The translations under genes and the position numbers were made by a program. Positions 9,987 through 18,793 of a stretch of 64,000 nucleotides of DNA are shown here, one piece after another (position 1 is the stretch's first letter; the number at the start of each line of letters is the position of its first letter). Source of the stretch: Acetobacter fabarum (GTDB taxonomy: Bacteria > Pseudomonadota > Alphaproteobacteria > Acetobacterales > Acetobacteraceae); the NCBI RefSeq assembly GCF_011516925.1, contig NZ_WOTG01000001.1, forward strand, positions 310,001-374,000, written 5' to 3'. The notes under the pieces are model-generated. The model did no database searches, had not been told where the DNA came from, and saw only the letters and a program-made list of their open reading frames with translations.

Positions 9987-10004
9987 GCGGACCACCGCCC
10001 AACA

Positions 10005-10042
10005 AAAAACCTCCGGAGCGCTGGCCCCGGAGGTTTTTTTAT
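10005..10042 (+). terminator. Intrinsic terminator of the mdtABC-OMF operon
   Basis: The arms AACCTCCGG (10008-10016) and CCGGAGGTT (10027-10035) form a 9-bp stem with a 10-nt loop, followed by a run of T residues on the + strand. It lies just after the channel stop codon. Confidence 0.9.
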
Positions 10043-10068
10043 ACCGTTTGCAAAGTGGTCAGGCGCCG

Positions 10069-10245
10069 TTACTTCATGACCGCACGGCCGACCAGCAGGG
10101 CCACAACCAGAAAAACAACAAACAGCATGATGGCGATAAAGAACAGGATTTTAGCCATACCGGCCGAGGCAGAGGCAATTCCGCCAAAACCAAACAGCCC
10201 TGCAACAAGTGAAACAACCAGAAAAAACAGTGCCAGTTTCAGCAT
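10069..10245 (-). CDS. Small DUF1328-family (YtjA-like) membrane protein
   Basis: This 58-residue protein begins [20 protein letters not shown] and contains two hydrophobic helices (about 3-22 and 32-52) separated by a short Ala/Ser/Gly turn ([12 protein letters not shown]). The pattern [15 protein letters not shown] is the hallmark of the DUF1328/YtjA family of tiny inner-membrane proteins, often linked to general stress. A good Shine-Dalgarno (AGGGAG) stands about 8 nt before the ATG. The 3' end faces the efflux operon's terminator, so the transcripts converge. It is followed upstream on the same strand by another small membrane protein gene. The molecular role is unknown. Confidence 0.85.
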   Translation of the reverse strand: MLKLALFFLVVSLVAGLFGFGGIASASAGMAKILFFIAIMLFVVFLVVALLVGRAVMK

Positions 10246-10298
10246 AACGCACTCCCTTGCATTTCAATCCTGACCAGAGCCGGAACGCTCTTGCCCAC

Positions 10299-10532
10299 TT
10301 ATTTTCTGCGCCGCAGAAAAATCCCAATAATCAGACCGACAACACCTGCCGTAGCAACGGTCAACAATGGCTGGTCAATAACAACATCCCGCAGAGCTTC
10401 TACTGCGGTGCTGCGCTTGCCCGGATTAAGGGCATCGTAACTGGACACCTTGCCAAAAAAACCATCGGCACCGTCCTGAAGATTGCCAATACCATCCTCA
10501 AGACCAAAATCTGCCTTGCTCTCATCACTCAT
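10299..10532 (-). CDS. YqjD/ElaB-like (DUF883-type) membrane-anchored small protein
   Basis: This 77-residue protein has an acidic, Gly/Asp-rich N-terminus and ends in one hydrophobic helix (LLTVATAGVVGLIIGIFLRR) with a terminal basic tail (RRRK). The architecture of an amphipathic region, a C-tail anchor with the PLLTVATAGVVGLIIG pattern, and Arg at the end is that of the ElaB/YqjD/DUF883 family. In E. coli those proteins tether to the inner membrane and associate with ribosomes in stationary phase. The N-terminal part is shorter and less coiled than in E. coli YqjD, so ribosome binding is only a possibility. GGAGG lies about 10 nt before the ATG. It is probably co-transcribed with the following DUF1328 gene. 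Confidence 0.6.
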   Translation of the reverse strand: MSDESKADFGLEDGIGNLQDGADGFFGKVSSYDALNPGKRSTAVEALRDVVIDQPLLTVATAGVVGLIIGIFLRRRK

Positions 10533-10617
10533 ACGAGGATGTCCTCCATACTGGATTAAGGGGTAACGCGCCTTGCACCCCTAAAGATGCCTATGTGAAC
10601 GATTTTTTTGCTCAAGA

Positions 10618-11424
10618 CTAGATTTCAGCCGAGCGCCAGTAGGCTTCCCCACCCGGATCAGGCTCACCTGCAATCATGGCGCGCAAGCGCGCGGCATAGG
10701 TTCTGAAGGCAGGGGTATCGGGGTTGCGGTGCGGCATATCCAGCACAATTTCGCCCGTAATCCCCGCAGGGGGGCCACCGGCCAGCACCACAACACGTGT
10801 GGCAAGGCGAAGAGCCTCTTCAATATCATGCGTCACAAACAGCACTGTTTTGTGTGTCTGCTGCCATATCCGCTGCAACTCTTCCTGCAGGCTGGTGCGG
10901 GTAATGGGGTCCAGCGCCCCAAACGGCTCATCCATCAGCAACAGGTCGGGGTCCACGGTCAGGGCGCGGGCAACCCCCACACGCTGCCGCTGCCCACCAG
11001 ACAAACGGCGCGGGAGCCGGTCCTGCGCATCCTCCAGCCCAACCAGACGCAGGGCCTCCTGCGCACGGGCTATTTTTTCGCTCTTGCTCAGGTGCAGGCC
11101 TTCCAGCCCGAACATGACATTCCGCAACACCGAGCGCCACGGCAGAAGCCGCGCATCCTGGAACACCATAGCCCGGCTCCGCCGCGTGGCATGTGCCCCG
11201 GCATCCGCTACACAGGCCGAACCTCCTGTCTGCCCTTCCGTTGGGTGCATAAGCCCCATCAGAACCCTGAGCAGCGTGGATTTACCCACACCAGACGGCC
11301 CCAGAAGTGCAACAAACTCCCCACGCTCCAGCGTCAGGCTGACATGCCGCAGCACAAAATGGGCGCCACCATCGTGAGAGAGGCCAACATCATGCAAGGA
11401 GGCAACCACATCCGCCTTGCTCAT
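10618..11424 (-). CDS. ABC transporter ATP-binding protein (SsuB/TauB/NrtD-like)
   Basis: This 268-residue ATPase energises the importer encoded by the two preceding genes. It has Walker A GPSGVGKST (residues 42-50), the signature LSGGQRQRVGVARAL, Walker B LLLMDEPFGALD and the switch His in FVTHDIEEAL. The family pattern is that of sulfonate/taurine/nitrate uptake ATPases. I chose the ATG at 11424 because it overlaps the permease stop as ATGA and has AGGTGG just upstream; an in-frame ATG at 11445 would add seven residues inside the permease gene. It is the last gene of a three-gene operon. Confidence 0.87.
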   Translation of the reverse strand: MSKADVVASLHDVGLSHDGGAHFVLRHVSLTLERGEFVALLGPSGVGKSTLLRVLMGLMHPTEGQTGGSACVADAGAHATRRSRAMVFQDARLLPWRSVLRNVMFGLEGLHLSKSEKIARAQEALRLVGLEDAQDRLPRRLSGGQRQRVGVARALTVDPDLLLMDEPFGALDPITRTSLQEELQRIWQQTHKTVLFVTHDIEEALRLATRVVVLAGGPPAGITGEIVLDMPHRNPDTPAFRTYAARLRAMIAGEPDPGGEAYWRSAEI

Positions 11425-12185
11425 GGCTGCCACCTGAGTACCCATTTACGCACAAACCCAAAAAGAAAATCGGTAATGGCATACAGCATGGCCATGGTCA
11501 GCATGTAAACCACCACAACATCGGTCGCCAGAAGGCTGGAAGCCTGCATCATGCGGGCACCAATACCCGGCACGCCAAACAGTTCCGCCGCCACAACGGA
11601 CATCCACCCTTGCCCCAGCCCCGTACGCAACCCGGCCATAATGCCCGGTGCGGAAGCTGGGAGGACAATCTTGACCAACCGCCCCACAAAACTGCCATGC
11701 CCGAAGGCGGAAGCCAGTTCATACAGCTCGGGGTCCACCCCACGAACGGCACTGTGGGCTGCGTAAAAATTGATCCAGAAAACCGATATGGCAATAACAA
11801 AAGTAGCCCCAGCCGTGCTCAGCCCAAACCAGAGAATGGCAAACGGCACCCAGGCCAGCCCCGGTACAGGCCGCAGCAGGCGGACAACGCCTTCCAGCAG
11901 ACTATCCAATAGCCCCAGCATACCGCACAGAATGCCAAGCCCGGCCCCCAGAACGGAGCCAATAAGCAGGCCCAGCAGATAATGGTTCAGACTATCCAGA
12001 ATGGCTTGCTGCCAGAACCCTCCCCGCACCTCATCCAGCCAGGCCGGACCAAGGGAAGAAGGTGCTGGCACCATGCCAGATGGCAGCAGCCCGGACTGGA
12101 CTGCTGCCTCCCACACGCCAAAGAACAGAACAAGCCCCGCCAGCCCAAGCCCCAGGCGAGCGGGTCCAGACAATTTTACACTCAC
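11421..12185 (-). CDS. ABC transporter permease (SsuC/TauC-like)
   Basis: This is an inner-membrane permease of about 254 residues of the BPD_transp_1 type with six predicted helices. The EAA-type cytoplasmic loop is recognisable near ELASAFGHGSFVGRLVKIVLP. This family carries sulfonates, taurine, nitrate or thiamine precursors. I preferred the GTG at 12185, which overlaps the substrate-binding protein's stop (GTGA), although an in-frame GTG at 12203 is possible. It is translationally coupled on both sides. Confidence 0.87.
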   Translation of the reverse strand: MSVKLSGPARLGLGLAGLVLFFGVWEAAVQSGLLPSGMVPAPSSLGPAWLDEVRGGFWQQAILDSLNHYLLGLLIGSVLGAGLGILCGMLGLLDSLLEGVVRLLRPVPGLAWVPFAILWFGLSTAGATFVIAISVFWINFYAAHSAVRGVDPELYELASAFGHGSFVGRLVKIVLPASAPGIMAGLRTGLGQGWMSVVAAELFGVPGIGARMMQASSLLATDVVVVYMLTMAMLYAITDFLFGFVRKWVLRWQP

Positions 12186-13222
12186 GGCTTGGCCTGCTGC
12201 CACAGACCCGTATCAAACAGATCTTCAACAGGTTCTGCCTTACGCAACAGACCTTCGGCCACTTCAAATTCCTGCAACTGCTTGACACTTTCCACAATAC
12301 GCGCCGGGTCGCTGACAAAACGGGAAGCAGAATGCTCCAGCGCGGCTTTCATCACACTATCATTCAGCATACCACCGCCAAGCGCTTTTTGCACAAATGG
12401 CACAGCATCATCCGGGTGCTGAGCCAGCAAAGTTGTCGCACGCACAAACAGGCTGGTCAGTGTTCCGGCCCATGCCTTGTGTTCAGGTGCATCAGGCTTG
12501 ACAATTGCCAGAACGGAACCCGGCTGGTCTGGCATCATGCTATGGCCCGAAGCCAGAATGCGGGCGTCCGGCAGACGGGTTTTAACAACTGTCAGGGCTG
12601 GCTCCCTCAAAACCGCGCCATCCACAGCACCTGCCAGAAATGCCTGCTGTGCCGCATCAATATCCACCCCAACAATGGAGGCCACGGTATTGACCTGCGC
12701 AAAGCCAAGCTGCTTTTGCAGCCAGTAGCGCAATAGTGTGTCTGGCACCGAACCGGCAGGCTGGGCTGCCAGACGTGGCAGACGCTTCTGGTCCTGCTTG
12801 AACCGCGCCAAAATATCCTTTACCGCATCTGGCGTCAGTCCGGCCTCACTATCCGGCTTCAGGCCCTCTGCCAGTGCGCCGCGCGCAATAACCGACAGTT
12901 CCTCAATCGAGGCGGTTGCGACAACCTTAACATCCACGCCATGCGCGCGGGCCTGCAACAAGGGCAGCACCCCTGCTACGTAGCCGTCAATCCGCCCGGA
13001 TACGAGTGCCTGAATAGCCTGCGGGCCAGAGGTAAAGCGGACAAGCTGCACATCCAGCCCTGCCTGCTTGGCCCAGCCTTCCCCATCAATCACAAACAGC
13101 GCGGAAGAGCCCAGAACAGGAATATAGCCAATACGAATGCTGTCCGCCGCCTGTGCCGGGCTTACAGCCCAACCCAATGCCACGGTGGCAAACGTTAGCA
13201 TTTTTAGCAACGCACGTTTCAT
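12182..13222 (-). CDS. ABC transporter substrate-binding protein (SsuA/NMT1-like)
   Basis: This 346-residue periplasmic protein has a clear signal peptide (MKRALLKMLTFATVALGW, cleavage after AQA at about residue 25). The mature protein opens DSIRIGYIPVLGSSALFV, typical of SsuA/NrtA/ThiY-like binding proteins. PAGSVPDTLLRYWLQKQLG is another family feature. The longer in-frame start at 13288 was rejected because it would overlap the promoter's -35 box and hide the signal peptide; the chosen ATG has AAAGAGA upstream. The ligand cannot be assigned: no monooxygenase or other sulfonate-use gene is adjacent. It is the first gene of the importer operon. Confidence 0.85.
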   Translation of the reverse strand: MKRALLKMLTFATVALGWAVSPAQAADSIRIGYIPVLGSSALFVIDGEGWAKQAGLDVQLVRFTSGPQAIQALVSGRIDGYVAGVLPLLQARAHGVDVKVVATASIEELSVIARGALAEGLKPDSEAGLTPDAVKDILARFKQDQKRLPRLAAQPAGSVPDTLLRYWLQKQLGFAQVNTVASIVGVDIDAAQQAFLAGAVDGAVLREPALTVVKTRLPDARILASGHSMMPDQPGSVLAIVKPDAPEHKAWAGTLTSLFVRATTLLAQHPDDAVPFVQKALGGGMLNDSVMKAALEHSASRFVSDPARIVESVKQLQEFEVAEGLLRKAEPVEDLFDTGLWQQAKP

Positions 13223-13257
13223 GACGTTATCTCTTTCGCTGAAATATTTTATCAAAA

Positions 13258-13288
13258 ATAATAGTGGATATATTCTTGTCTTTGTCAA
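13258..13288 (-). promoter_or_regulatory. Candidate sigma70-type promoter of the ABC importer operon
   Basis: On the minus strand, TTGACA (13283-13288) and TATTAT (13258-13263) are separated by 19 nt, a little long. The surrounding 13223-13330 stretch is much richer in A+T than its neighbours. The box pair lies about 35-65 bp upstream of the chosen start. Confidence 0.6.
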
Positions 13289-13359
13289 TCACTCACGAGC
13301 AAGCATGAAATATTTTTATTCCACGCAGATTTGCATCACATCGTGGCGCGCACACAGGA

Positions 13360-13392
13360 CATAAAAAAAGCTGGCTCCTGAGAGCCAGCTTC
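13360..13392 (-). terminator. Intrinsic terminator of the alpha/spc/S10 ribosomal operon
   Basis: The perfect arms AAGCTGGCTC and GAGCCAGCTT (13368-13377 and 13382-13391) enclose a 4-nt loop and are followed on the minus strand by TTTTTTT. It lies about 26 bp after the rplQ stop. Confidence 0.92.
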
Positions 13393-13417
13393 CTTCATTG
13401 CACTTGCGAGCAAAAGA

Positions 13418-13843
13418 TTAAGCAGCAAGATCCTGCTTATCTTCCACTTCCGGGCGCGGACCGCTGTCCTGCCCTTTTGCGCTCACATCGCGGTCGATCA
13501 GTTCGATCACGGCCATCTGAGCGGCATCGCCATAACGCACGCCAGCACGCAGGACGCGTGTGTAACCACCGTTGCGGGCCTTGTAGCGTTCTGCCACGGC
13601 TGCAAACAGCTTTTTAACAATCACATCATCACGCAGCACAGCAAATGCCTGCCGACGTGCGTGCAGATCGCCACGCTTGCCAAGGGTGATCAGCTTTTCA
13701 ACAAACGGGCGCAGTTCCTTCGCTTTGGGAAGCGTGGTGGTGATCTGCTCGTGTTTGATCAAAGCCACAGCCATGTTGCGGAACATGGCTGCACGGTGAG
13801 AAGAGGTAACGCCGAGCTTTCGGCCGGCAATCCGGTGACGCAT
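13418..13843 (-). CDS. rplQ: 50S ribosomal protein L17
   Basis: This 141-residue protein opens [20 protein letters not shown] and contains [20 protein letters not shown], the conserved L17 core; it lies near the exit-tunnel side of the 50S subunit. The acidic, Asp/Glu-rich C-terminal tail after residue 120 is an extension typical of alphaproteobacterial L17. It is the last gene of the ribosomal block, directly after rpoA as in most bacteria, and is followed by a strong terminator. Confidence 0.97.
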   Translation of the reverse strand: MRHRIAGRKLGVTSSHRAAMFRNMAVALIKHEQITTTLPKAKELRPFVEKLITLGKRGDLHARRQAFAVLRDDVIVKKLFAAVAERYKARNGGYTRVLRAGVRYGDAAQMAVIELIDRDVSAKGQDSGPRPEVEDKQDLAA

Positions 13844-13874
13844 GGTTCAGTTCCTAGTATCGGGAAAAGTCAGA

Positions 13875-14894
13875 TCAAAACGGCTCATCAAGCCGCTTTG
13901 CCAACTCTTCAATATTTTCCGGCGGCCAGGCCGGGACATTCATACCCAAGGACAGCCCCATGGAGGTCAGGACTTCCTTAATTTCGTTCAGGGATTTACG
14001 GCCAAAGTTCGGTGTGCGCAGCATTTCCTGCTCACTCTTCTGAACCAGATCCCCGATGTAGATGATGTTGTCGTTCTTCAGGCAGTTTGCGCTACGAACA
14101 GACAATTCAAGCTCATCCACCTTGCGCAGCAGATTACGGTTGAACGGCAGATCATCCTCAGGCTCTTCAGCCTGTACAGGACGCGGCTCATCAAAGTTGA
14201 TGAAGAGCTGCAACTGATCCTGCAGAATGCGCGCGGCCAGAGCCACTGCATCTTCGGGCGTTACCGCACCATTTGTTTCGACCGTAAGCAGCAGCCTGTC
14301 ATAGTCGGTGACCTGACCAACACGGGTCGGTTCCACCTTATAGGACACGCGCTTGACGGGCGAATAGATTGCATCAACCGGGATCAGGCCGATCGGGGCA
14401 TCTTCCGGGCGGTTAGCCGCCGCAGGAACATAGCCTTTTCCGGTATTAACAATAAATTCCATGCCCAGCTTGACGCCGTCATCAAGCGTGCAGATGACCA
14501 GATCAGGGTTCATGATTTCAATGTCATGACCTGTCTGGATCTGGCTTGCGCGCACTTCGCCGGGGCCAGTAGCCGTCAGCACCATACGCTTCGGCCCTTC
14601 ACCGTGCATGCGCAACGCCAGCTGCTTGATGTTCAGGACGATGTCAGTGACATCTTCCCGCACACCGGCAACGGACGAAAACTCGTGCAGAACGCCGTCA
14701 ATCTGAACCGCCGTGACCGCAGCACCTTGAAGAGAAGACAGCAGAACCCGACGCAGGGCGTTACCGAGCGTCATACCAAAACCGCGTTCCAGCGGCTCAG
14801 CCACTACGGTTGCGATACGAGCGGGCTCCACTCCGGATTCAACTTCAAGCTTTTCGGGCTTGATCAGAGATTGCCAGTTTTTCTGAAGGACCAA
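13875..14894 (-). CDS. rpoA: RNA polymerase alpha subunit
   Basis: This 339-residue subunit dimerises to start core assembly and contacts UP elements and activators. The N-terminal domain (about 1-230) carries [20 protein letters not shown], the assembly helix. A linker with acidic residues (about 240-255) leads to the C-terminal domain with [13 protein letters not shown] and [14 protein letters not shown], the DNA- and activator-binding helices. The length is normal for the class. It lies between rpsK and rplQ, the canonical alpha-operon position. Confidence 0.98.
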   Translation of the reverse strand: MVLQKNWQSLIKPEKLEVESGVEPARIATVVAEPLERGFGMTLGNALRRVLLSSLQGAAVTAVQIDGVLHEFSSVAGVREDVTDIVLNIKQLALRMHGEGPKRMVLTATGPGEVRASQIQTGHDIEIMNPDLVICTLDDGVKLGMEFIVNTGKGYVPAAANRPEDAPIGLIPVDAIYSPVKRVSYKVEPTRVGQVTDYDRLLLTVETNGAVTPEDAVALAARILQDQLQLFINFDEPRPVQAEEPEDDLPFNRNLLRKVDELELSVRSANCLKNDNIIYIGDLVQKSEQEMLRTPNFGRKSLNEIKEVLTSMGLSLGMNVPAWPPENIEELAKRLDEPF

Positions 14895-15004
14895 TGGACC
14901 GGCCTTTCAATACGAAAAACCACTGCTTACGCAGCGATTTCTCTGAAGTGGACACAACAAATGGAAAGGCGGCTTGTTATCAGGCAGCCTTTCCGCTCGT
15001 AAGC

Positions 15005-15397
15005 TCAGACGCGGCGACGCTTGCGCGGGCGGCAGCCATTGTGCGGGACTGGTGTCATATCACGAATGGAAGTGATCGTGAAACCAACAGCCTGCAGGGC
15101 ACGCAGTGCGCTTTCACGCCCCGACCCAGGACCGGAAACTTCAATTTCCAGCGTTTCCATGCCGTGTTCACGGGCCTTGCGGCCTGCATCTTCAGCCGCA
15201 ACCTGCGCCGCATAAGGCGTAGACTTCCGCGAGCCCTTAAAGCCCTGCGCACCAGCAGAAGACCAGGAGATAGCATTCCCCTGAGCATCAGAGATGGTGA
15301 TCATGGTGTTGTTGAACGTGGAGAGCACATGCGCCACGCCCGAAATAATGTTCTTACGCTCTTTTTTACGAACACGCGGTGTTGCGGCTTTCGCCAT
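15005..15397 (-). CDS. rpsK: 30S ribosomal protein S11
   Basis: This 130-residue platform protein of the 30S subunit contains the conserved [15 protein letters not shown] and the C-terminal [18 protein letters not shown], where the Asn-Gly of the PHNGCRPPK motif can form isoaspartate in other bacteria. The motif here is [10 protein letters not shown]. It lies between rpsM and rpoA, with about 110 bp before rpoA. Confidence 0.97.
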   Translation of the reverse strand: MAKAATPRVRKKERKNIISGVAHVLSTFNNTMITISDAQGNAISWSSAGAQGFKGSRKSTPYAAQVAAEDAGRKAREHGMETLEIEVSGPGSGRESALRALQAVGFTITSIRDMTPVPHNGCRPRKRRRV

Positions 15398-15460
15398 GTC
15401 TTTTCTACCTCAGTCCCTGTCCAGCCTGCGTTTGCAGGCTGGCCGCCTTAGCGGATTGGA

Positions 15461-15838
15461 TTAACGGGTTGCTTTCTTCTTACCGGCAATGGCCACTGCC
15501 TTACCCTTACGGGTACGGGCATTGGTGTGCGTCCGCTGACCACGCACCGGCAGGCCACGACGATGACGCAGGCCGCGGTAGCAACCAAGATCCATCAGGC
15601 GCTTAATGTTCATCGCAATTTCACGACGCAGGTCGCCTTCAACGCGATAGGTGCCATCAATCAGCTCACGGAGCTTCATGATTTCATCGTCGCTGAGTTC
15701 GTTAACCCGCTTTGCTTCCGGAATCTCCAAGGACTTGCAGATTTCTGCCGCCTTAGATGCGCCAATTCCATAAATATACTGAAGCCCGATCACAACCCGC
15801 TTGTTTGTCGGGACATTCACGCCGGCAATACGTGCCAC
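15461..15838 (-). CDS. rpsM: 30S ribosomal protein S13
   Basis: This 125-residue protein of the 30S head contacts the P-site tRNA and 50S bridge. It begins [20 protein letters not shown] and ends in the basic tail [15 protein letters not shown]. The start codon is GTG at 15838 with AGGAG upstream, conserved with the protein family's first residue. It is the first gene after adk, and a promoter candidate lies in the 121-bp gap before it. Confidence 0.97.
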   Translation of the reverse strand: MARIAGVNVPTNKRVVIGLQYIYGIGASKAAEICKSLEIPEAKRVNELSDDEIMKLRELIDGTYRVEGDLRREIAMNIKRLMDLGCYRGLRHRRGLPVRGQRTHTNARTRKGKAVAIAGKKKATR

Positions 15839-15920
15839 GCCTTATACTCCTGTTCGCCCGCTTTTACAGCGAACGGCTCATAGCCCTGTCTTGACTGGGC
15901 GGATTTCACTTGGTGGCCGC

Positions 15921-15949
15921 GAAATATACCGACCACCGTTACAAGTCAA
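15921..15949 (-). promoter_or_regulatory. Candidate promoter for rpsM-rpsK-rpoA-rplQ
   Basis: On the minus strand, TTGACT (15944-15949) is followed by TATTTC (15921-15926, 17-nt spacing) or TATATT (15923-15928, 15-nt spacing). It lies in the adk-rpsM gap about 85 bp before the rpsM GTG and would allow separate expression of the alpha operon. Confidence 0.6.
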
Positions 15950-15959
15950 CGAAAACTGA

Positions 15960-16628
15960 TCACTTCTTCGTGATCACGCCGCTATCCTTAAGCGCTGCTT
16001 CAATTTCTGCTGTCACTTCAGCAGTCGAAAGCATGCCGTTTACCTTACGCAAACGCCCCGTTTTTTCATAAAACGGCAGAATCGGCGCGGTCAGATTGCG
16101 GTATTCTTTCAGGCGCTCAACAACTGTCTCACGCTTGTCGTCTGCCCGGCGCTTGAACTCATGACTCCCACAGCTATCGCATTCGCCTTCCTTTACGGGC
16201 GGGTTGGACGCTTCGTTATATGTCTGCCCACATTGTGCGCAGGTAAAACGTCCAGAAATACGATCTGCAAGGATCTCTTCATTCACGTCCAGGAACAGCA
16301 CGACATCAATGCTCTTCCCATCCGCTGCGAGCATGGCATCCAGCTCTTCAGCCTGCCCCAGAGTGCGGGGGAAGCCATCCAGAATAAACCCATTCTGGCA
16401 GTCCGGCTGGGCAATCCGGTCTTTGAGCATGGCAATAATCAGGGCATCGGGCACAAGCTTGCCCGCGACCATCAATGCCTTCGCCTGATTACCAACCTCG
16501 GAGCCACGCGCCACTTCGGCACGCAGCATATCTCCGGTGGAAATCTGGATCAGTCCGTGGCGTTCTTCCAGAAGCTTGGACTGCGTCCCTTTTCCGGCCC
16601 CAGGCGGGCCCAGAAAAATAATATTCAT
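15960..16628 (-). CDS. adk: Adenylate kinase with zinc-type LID domain
   Basis: This 222-residue enzyme interconverts ATP + AMP and 2 ADP. The P-loop is GPPGAGKGT (7-15), the AMP-binding region includes GFPRT, and the LID domain carries four cysteines at 130, 133, 150 and 153 (FTCAQCGQTYN, GECDSCGSH). Those form the zinc site seen in long-form kinases of Gram-positives and many alphaproteobacteria, absent in E. coli. The start overlaps the secY stop as ATGA, so the two are translationally coupled, the classic secY-adk arrangement. Confidence 0.97.
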   Translation of the reverse strand: MNIIFLGPPGAGKGTQSKLLEERHGLIQISTGDMLRAEVARGSEVGNQAKALMVAGKLVPDALIIAMLKDRIAQPDCQNGFILDGFPRTLGQAEELDAMLAADGKSIDVVLFLDVNEEILADRISGRFTCAQCGQTYNEASNPPVKEGECDSCGSHEFKRRADDKRETVVERLKEYRNLTAPILPFYEKTGRLRKVNGMLSTAEVTAEIEAALKDSGVITKK

Positions 16629-17977
16629 CGTCTGATGATCCTCTGCTTCCTGCCACCACGAGACTTACGCATAAGCCCTTGGTACTGATGCGCCACCAAG
16701 TGTGACTGCACCTGAGTAACCGTATCAATCGTAACCGACACAATAATGATCAGGCTGGTCCCACCAAAGTAGAAGGGCACATTATAGCGACTGATCAGGA
16801 TCTGCGGCAACAGACAGACCGCCACCATATAAGCCGCGCCAATGGTCGTCAGACGCGTCAGGATCTTGTCAAAGTACGATGCAGTGGAAGCACCGGGCCG
16901 CACGCCAGGAATGAACCCACCCTGCTTACGCAGGTTATCTGCCGTCTCTGCCGGGTTAAAGGTCACCGCAGCATAGAAGTACGAGAAAAAGATAATCATC
17001 AATGCGTAAAAGAGCAGATACAGAGGCTGCCCCTGCCCCAGCTCTTCACCCAGAAATGATAACCAGCCCGGCAATGACTTACCGTTCATGAACCCTGCCA
17101 GGGTAACAGGAATCAGCAGCACCGAAGAGGCAAAAATCGGTGGAATAACCCCCGCCGTGTTCACCTTGAGTGGCATATGCGTGGTGTCTCCACCAAACAT
17201 GCGCTGCCCCATCTGCCGCTTGGGATACTGGATGATAACCCGCCGCTGTGCCTGTTCCATGAACACGATGAACATGATGGTCAGACCAGCCAGCACAAGG
17301 AACAGAAGCACAAAGAAGGACGACAGAGCGCCCGTGTACCCCAACTGGAAAAGGCTCACCAAGGCATGCGGCAGGTTGGCCACGATACCGGCAAAGATAA
17401 TGAGAGAAATCCCATTACCAACACCGCGCGACGTAATCTGCTCACCAAGCCACATCAGGAACATTGTTCCGCCCACCAGTGCTGTTACACAGGTGACCAG
17501 AAAAAGCGGACCCGGATTCACAACAGCAGCGCCGCTCTGAACATTCTCAAGCCCGATCGCAATCCCGTAGGCCTGAAAAACCGCAATCAGCACGGTCAGG
17601 TAACGCGTGTACTGGTTGAGCTTTTTGCGCCCCTGCTCACCCTCTTTCTTGAGGGCTTCAAGAGAGGGCACCGCCGTAGACATCAACTGCACGATAATGG
17701 ACGCAGAGATATAGGGCATGATGTTCAACGCGAAGACGGTCATACGCCCAAGAGCACCCCCCGAAAACATGTTGAACATGCCAAGAATGCCGCCCTGATG
17801 CTGCGCCAGAAGCTGCCCCATAACCGTAGCATCTACACCGGGCACAGGAATATACGTTCCCAAACGGTAAACAATCAGCGCGCCTAGCGTAAACCAGATC
17901 CGCTTCTTGAGTTCCGTCGCCTTGGCAAAGGAGCCTACGTTAAAATTGGCAGCCAGTTGTTCGGCCGCGGAAGCCAT
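16625..17977 (-). CDS. secY: Preprotein translocase channel subunit SecY
   Basis: This 450-residue channel of the Sec translocon has ten predicted helices. It opens with KKRIWFTLGALIVYRLGTYI and contains the conserved GIIPPIFASS-type segment (AGVIPPIFASSVLLIP) and the cytoplasmic loop NLRKQGGFIPGVRPG that binds SecA or the ribosome. It is preceded by rplO after a 140-bp gap and overlaps adk by 4 nt. This is the standard end of the spc operon. The secE partner gene is not in its usual place upstream of rplK in this window. Confidence 0.98.
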   Translation of the reverse strand: MASAAEQLAANFNVGSFAKATELKKRIWFTLGALIVYRLGTYIPVPGVDATVMGQLLAQHQGGILGMFNMFSGGALGRMTVFALNIMPYISASIIVQLMSTAVPSLEALKKEGEQGRKKLNQYTRYLTVLIAVFQAYGIAIGLENVQSGAAVVNPGPLFLVTCVTALVGGTMFLMWLGEQITSRGVGNGISLIIFAGIVANLPHALVSLFQLGYTGALSSFFVLLFLVLAGLTIMFIVFMEQAQRRVIIQYPKRQMGQRMFGGDTTHMPLKVNTAGVIPPIFASSVLLIPVTLAGFMNGKSLPGWLSFLGEELGQGQPLYLLFYALMIIFFSYFYAAVTFNPAETADNLRKQGGFIPGVRPGASTASYFDKILTRLTTIGAAYMVAVCLLPQILISRYNVPFYFGGTSLIIIVSVTIDTVTQVQSHLVAHQYQGLMRKSRGGRKQRIIRR

Positions 17978-18117
17978 GCATCCGTCCTTTCACACAAACA
18001 GCGCCGCCACACAAAGTGGAGACGCTGGCATGATTGCCTGAAAAATATCAGACAGCTGTTCTGACTTAAACACGGAAGAGAGAACAGGGTCTGCCACTGC
18101 TCTCTCCCCCATGCCAA

Positions 18118-18606
18118 TCAGGAGGCGCTAGCTTCCACAGGTGCCGTCACCAGCAGCTTGATGCTGCCGCCAACTTTTTCAATGGCAGCCTTAGCAGAAG
18201 CAGAAACGCCAGACACTTCGAAAGAAACGCCTTTTGTCAGTTCGCCTTCACCCAGAATGCGAACCCCTGCGTACTTACCGGTCCCGACCAGACCGGCTTT
18301 CTTCAGCGCTTCTTCGGTGATGGTCACGCCGTTTTCCAGCTTACCATCGGCCAGTGCCTGTTCTACTGCACCAAGGTTAACTGGTGCATAGACCATGCGG
18401 AAGATGTTTTTAAAGCCCCGCTTCGGCAGACGACGGTAAATCGGGAGCTGACCACCTTCAAACCCGTTGAGGGAAACACCCTCACGTGCTTTCTGGCCTT
18501 TCACACCCTTACCGGACGTTTTGCCCTTACCGGAACCAATACCGCGCCCGAGCCGCTTTTTGCGGTAGCGAGCACCTTCGTTATCACGAAGTTCGTTGAG
18601 TCTCAT
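18118..18606 (-). CDS. rplO: 50S ribosomal protein L15
   Basis: This 162-residue large-subunit protein begins [20 protein letters not shown], followed by [19 protein letters not shown], the glycine/lysine-rich extension that threads into 23S rRNA. Its Shine-Dalgarno (GGAGGA) lies within the last codons of rpmD, only 1 nt separating the two genes. A 140-bp spacer separates it from secY, longer than other gaps in this operon. Confidence 0.97.
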   Translation of the reverse strand: MRLNELRDNEGARYRKKRLGRGIGSGKGKTSGKGVKGQKAREGVSLNGFEGGQLPIYRRLPKRGFKNIFRMVYAPVNLGAVEQALADGKLENGVTITEEALKKAGLVGTGKYAGVRILGEGELTKGVSFEVSGVSASAKAAIEKVGGSIKLLVTAPVEASAS

Positions 18607-18607
18607 A

Positions 18608-18793
18608 TTAGTCCTCCACCTTCACCAGGTGGGCCACTTTGCGGACCATACCCCGGGTAGACGGGGTATCTTCCAGAACCTTTTCGCGCCCGATCTTGTT
18701 CAGACCAAGCCCGATCAGGGTTTCCTGCTGACCCGGCTTACGTCCGTTACCGGACGCAATCTGTGTCACCTTGAAAGTTTTTTTATCAGACAT
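18608..18793 (-). CDS. rpmD: 50S ribosomal protein L30
   Basis: This 61-residue L30 begins [18 protein letters not shown] and contains [20 protein letters not shown], the conserved core. A longer in-frame reading up to 18886 lies within rpsE and was rejected. The chosen ATG overlaps the rpsE stop by 8 nt (ATGTCTGA), so the two are coupled. Confidence 0.95.
   Translation of the reverse strand: MSDKKTFKVTQIASGNGRKPGQQETLIGLGLNKIGREKVLEDTPSTRGMVRKVAHLVKVED

Noticed and set aside
10618..13222. Naming the ABC importer ssuABC
   Set aside because: The families for sulfonate, taurine, nitrate and thiamine precursors are too alike to separate by eye, and no sulfonate-use gene is adjacent.
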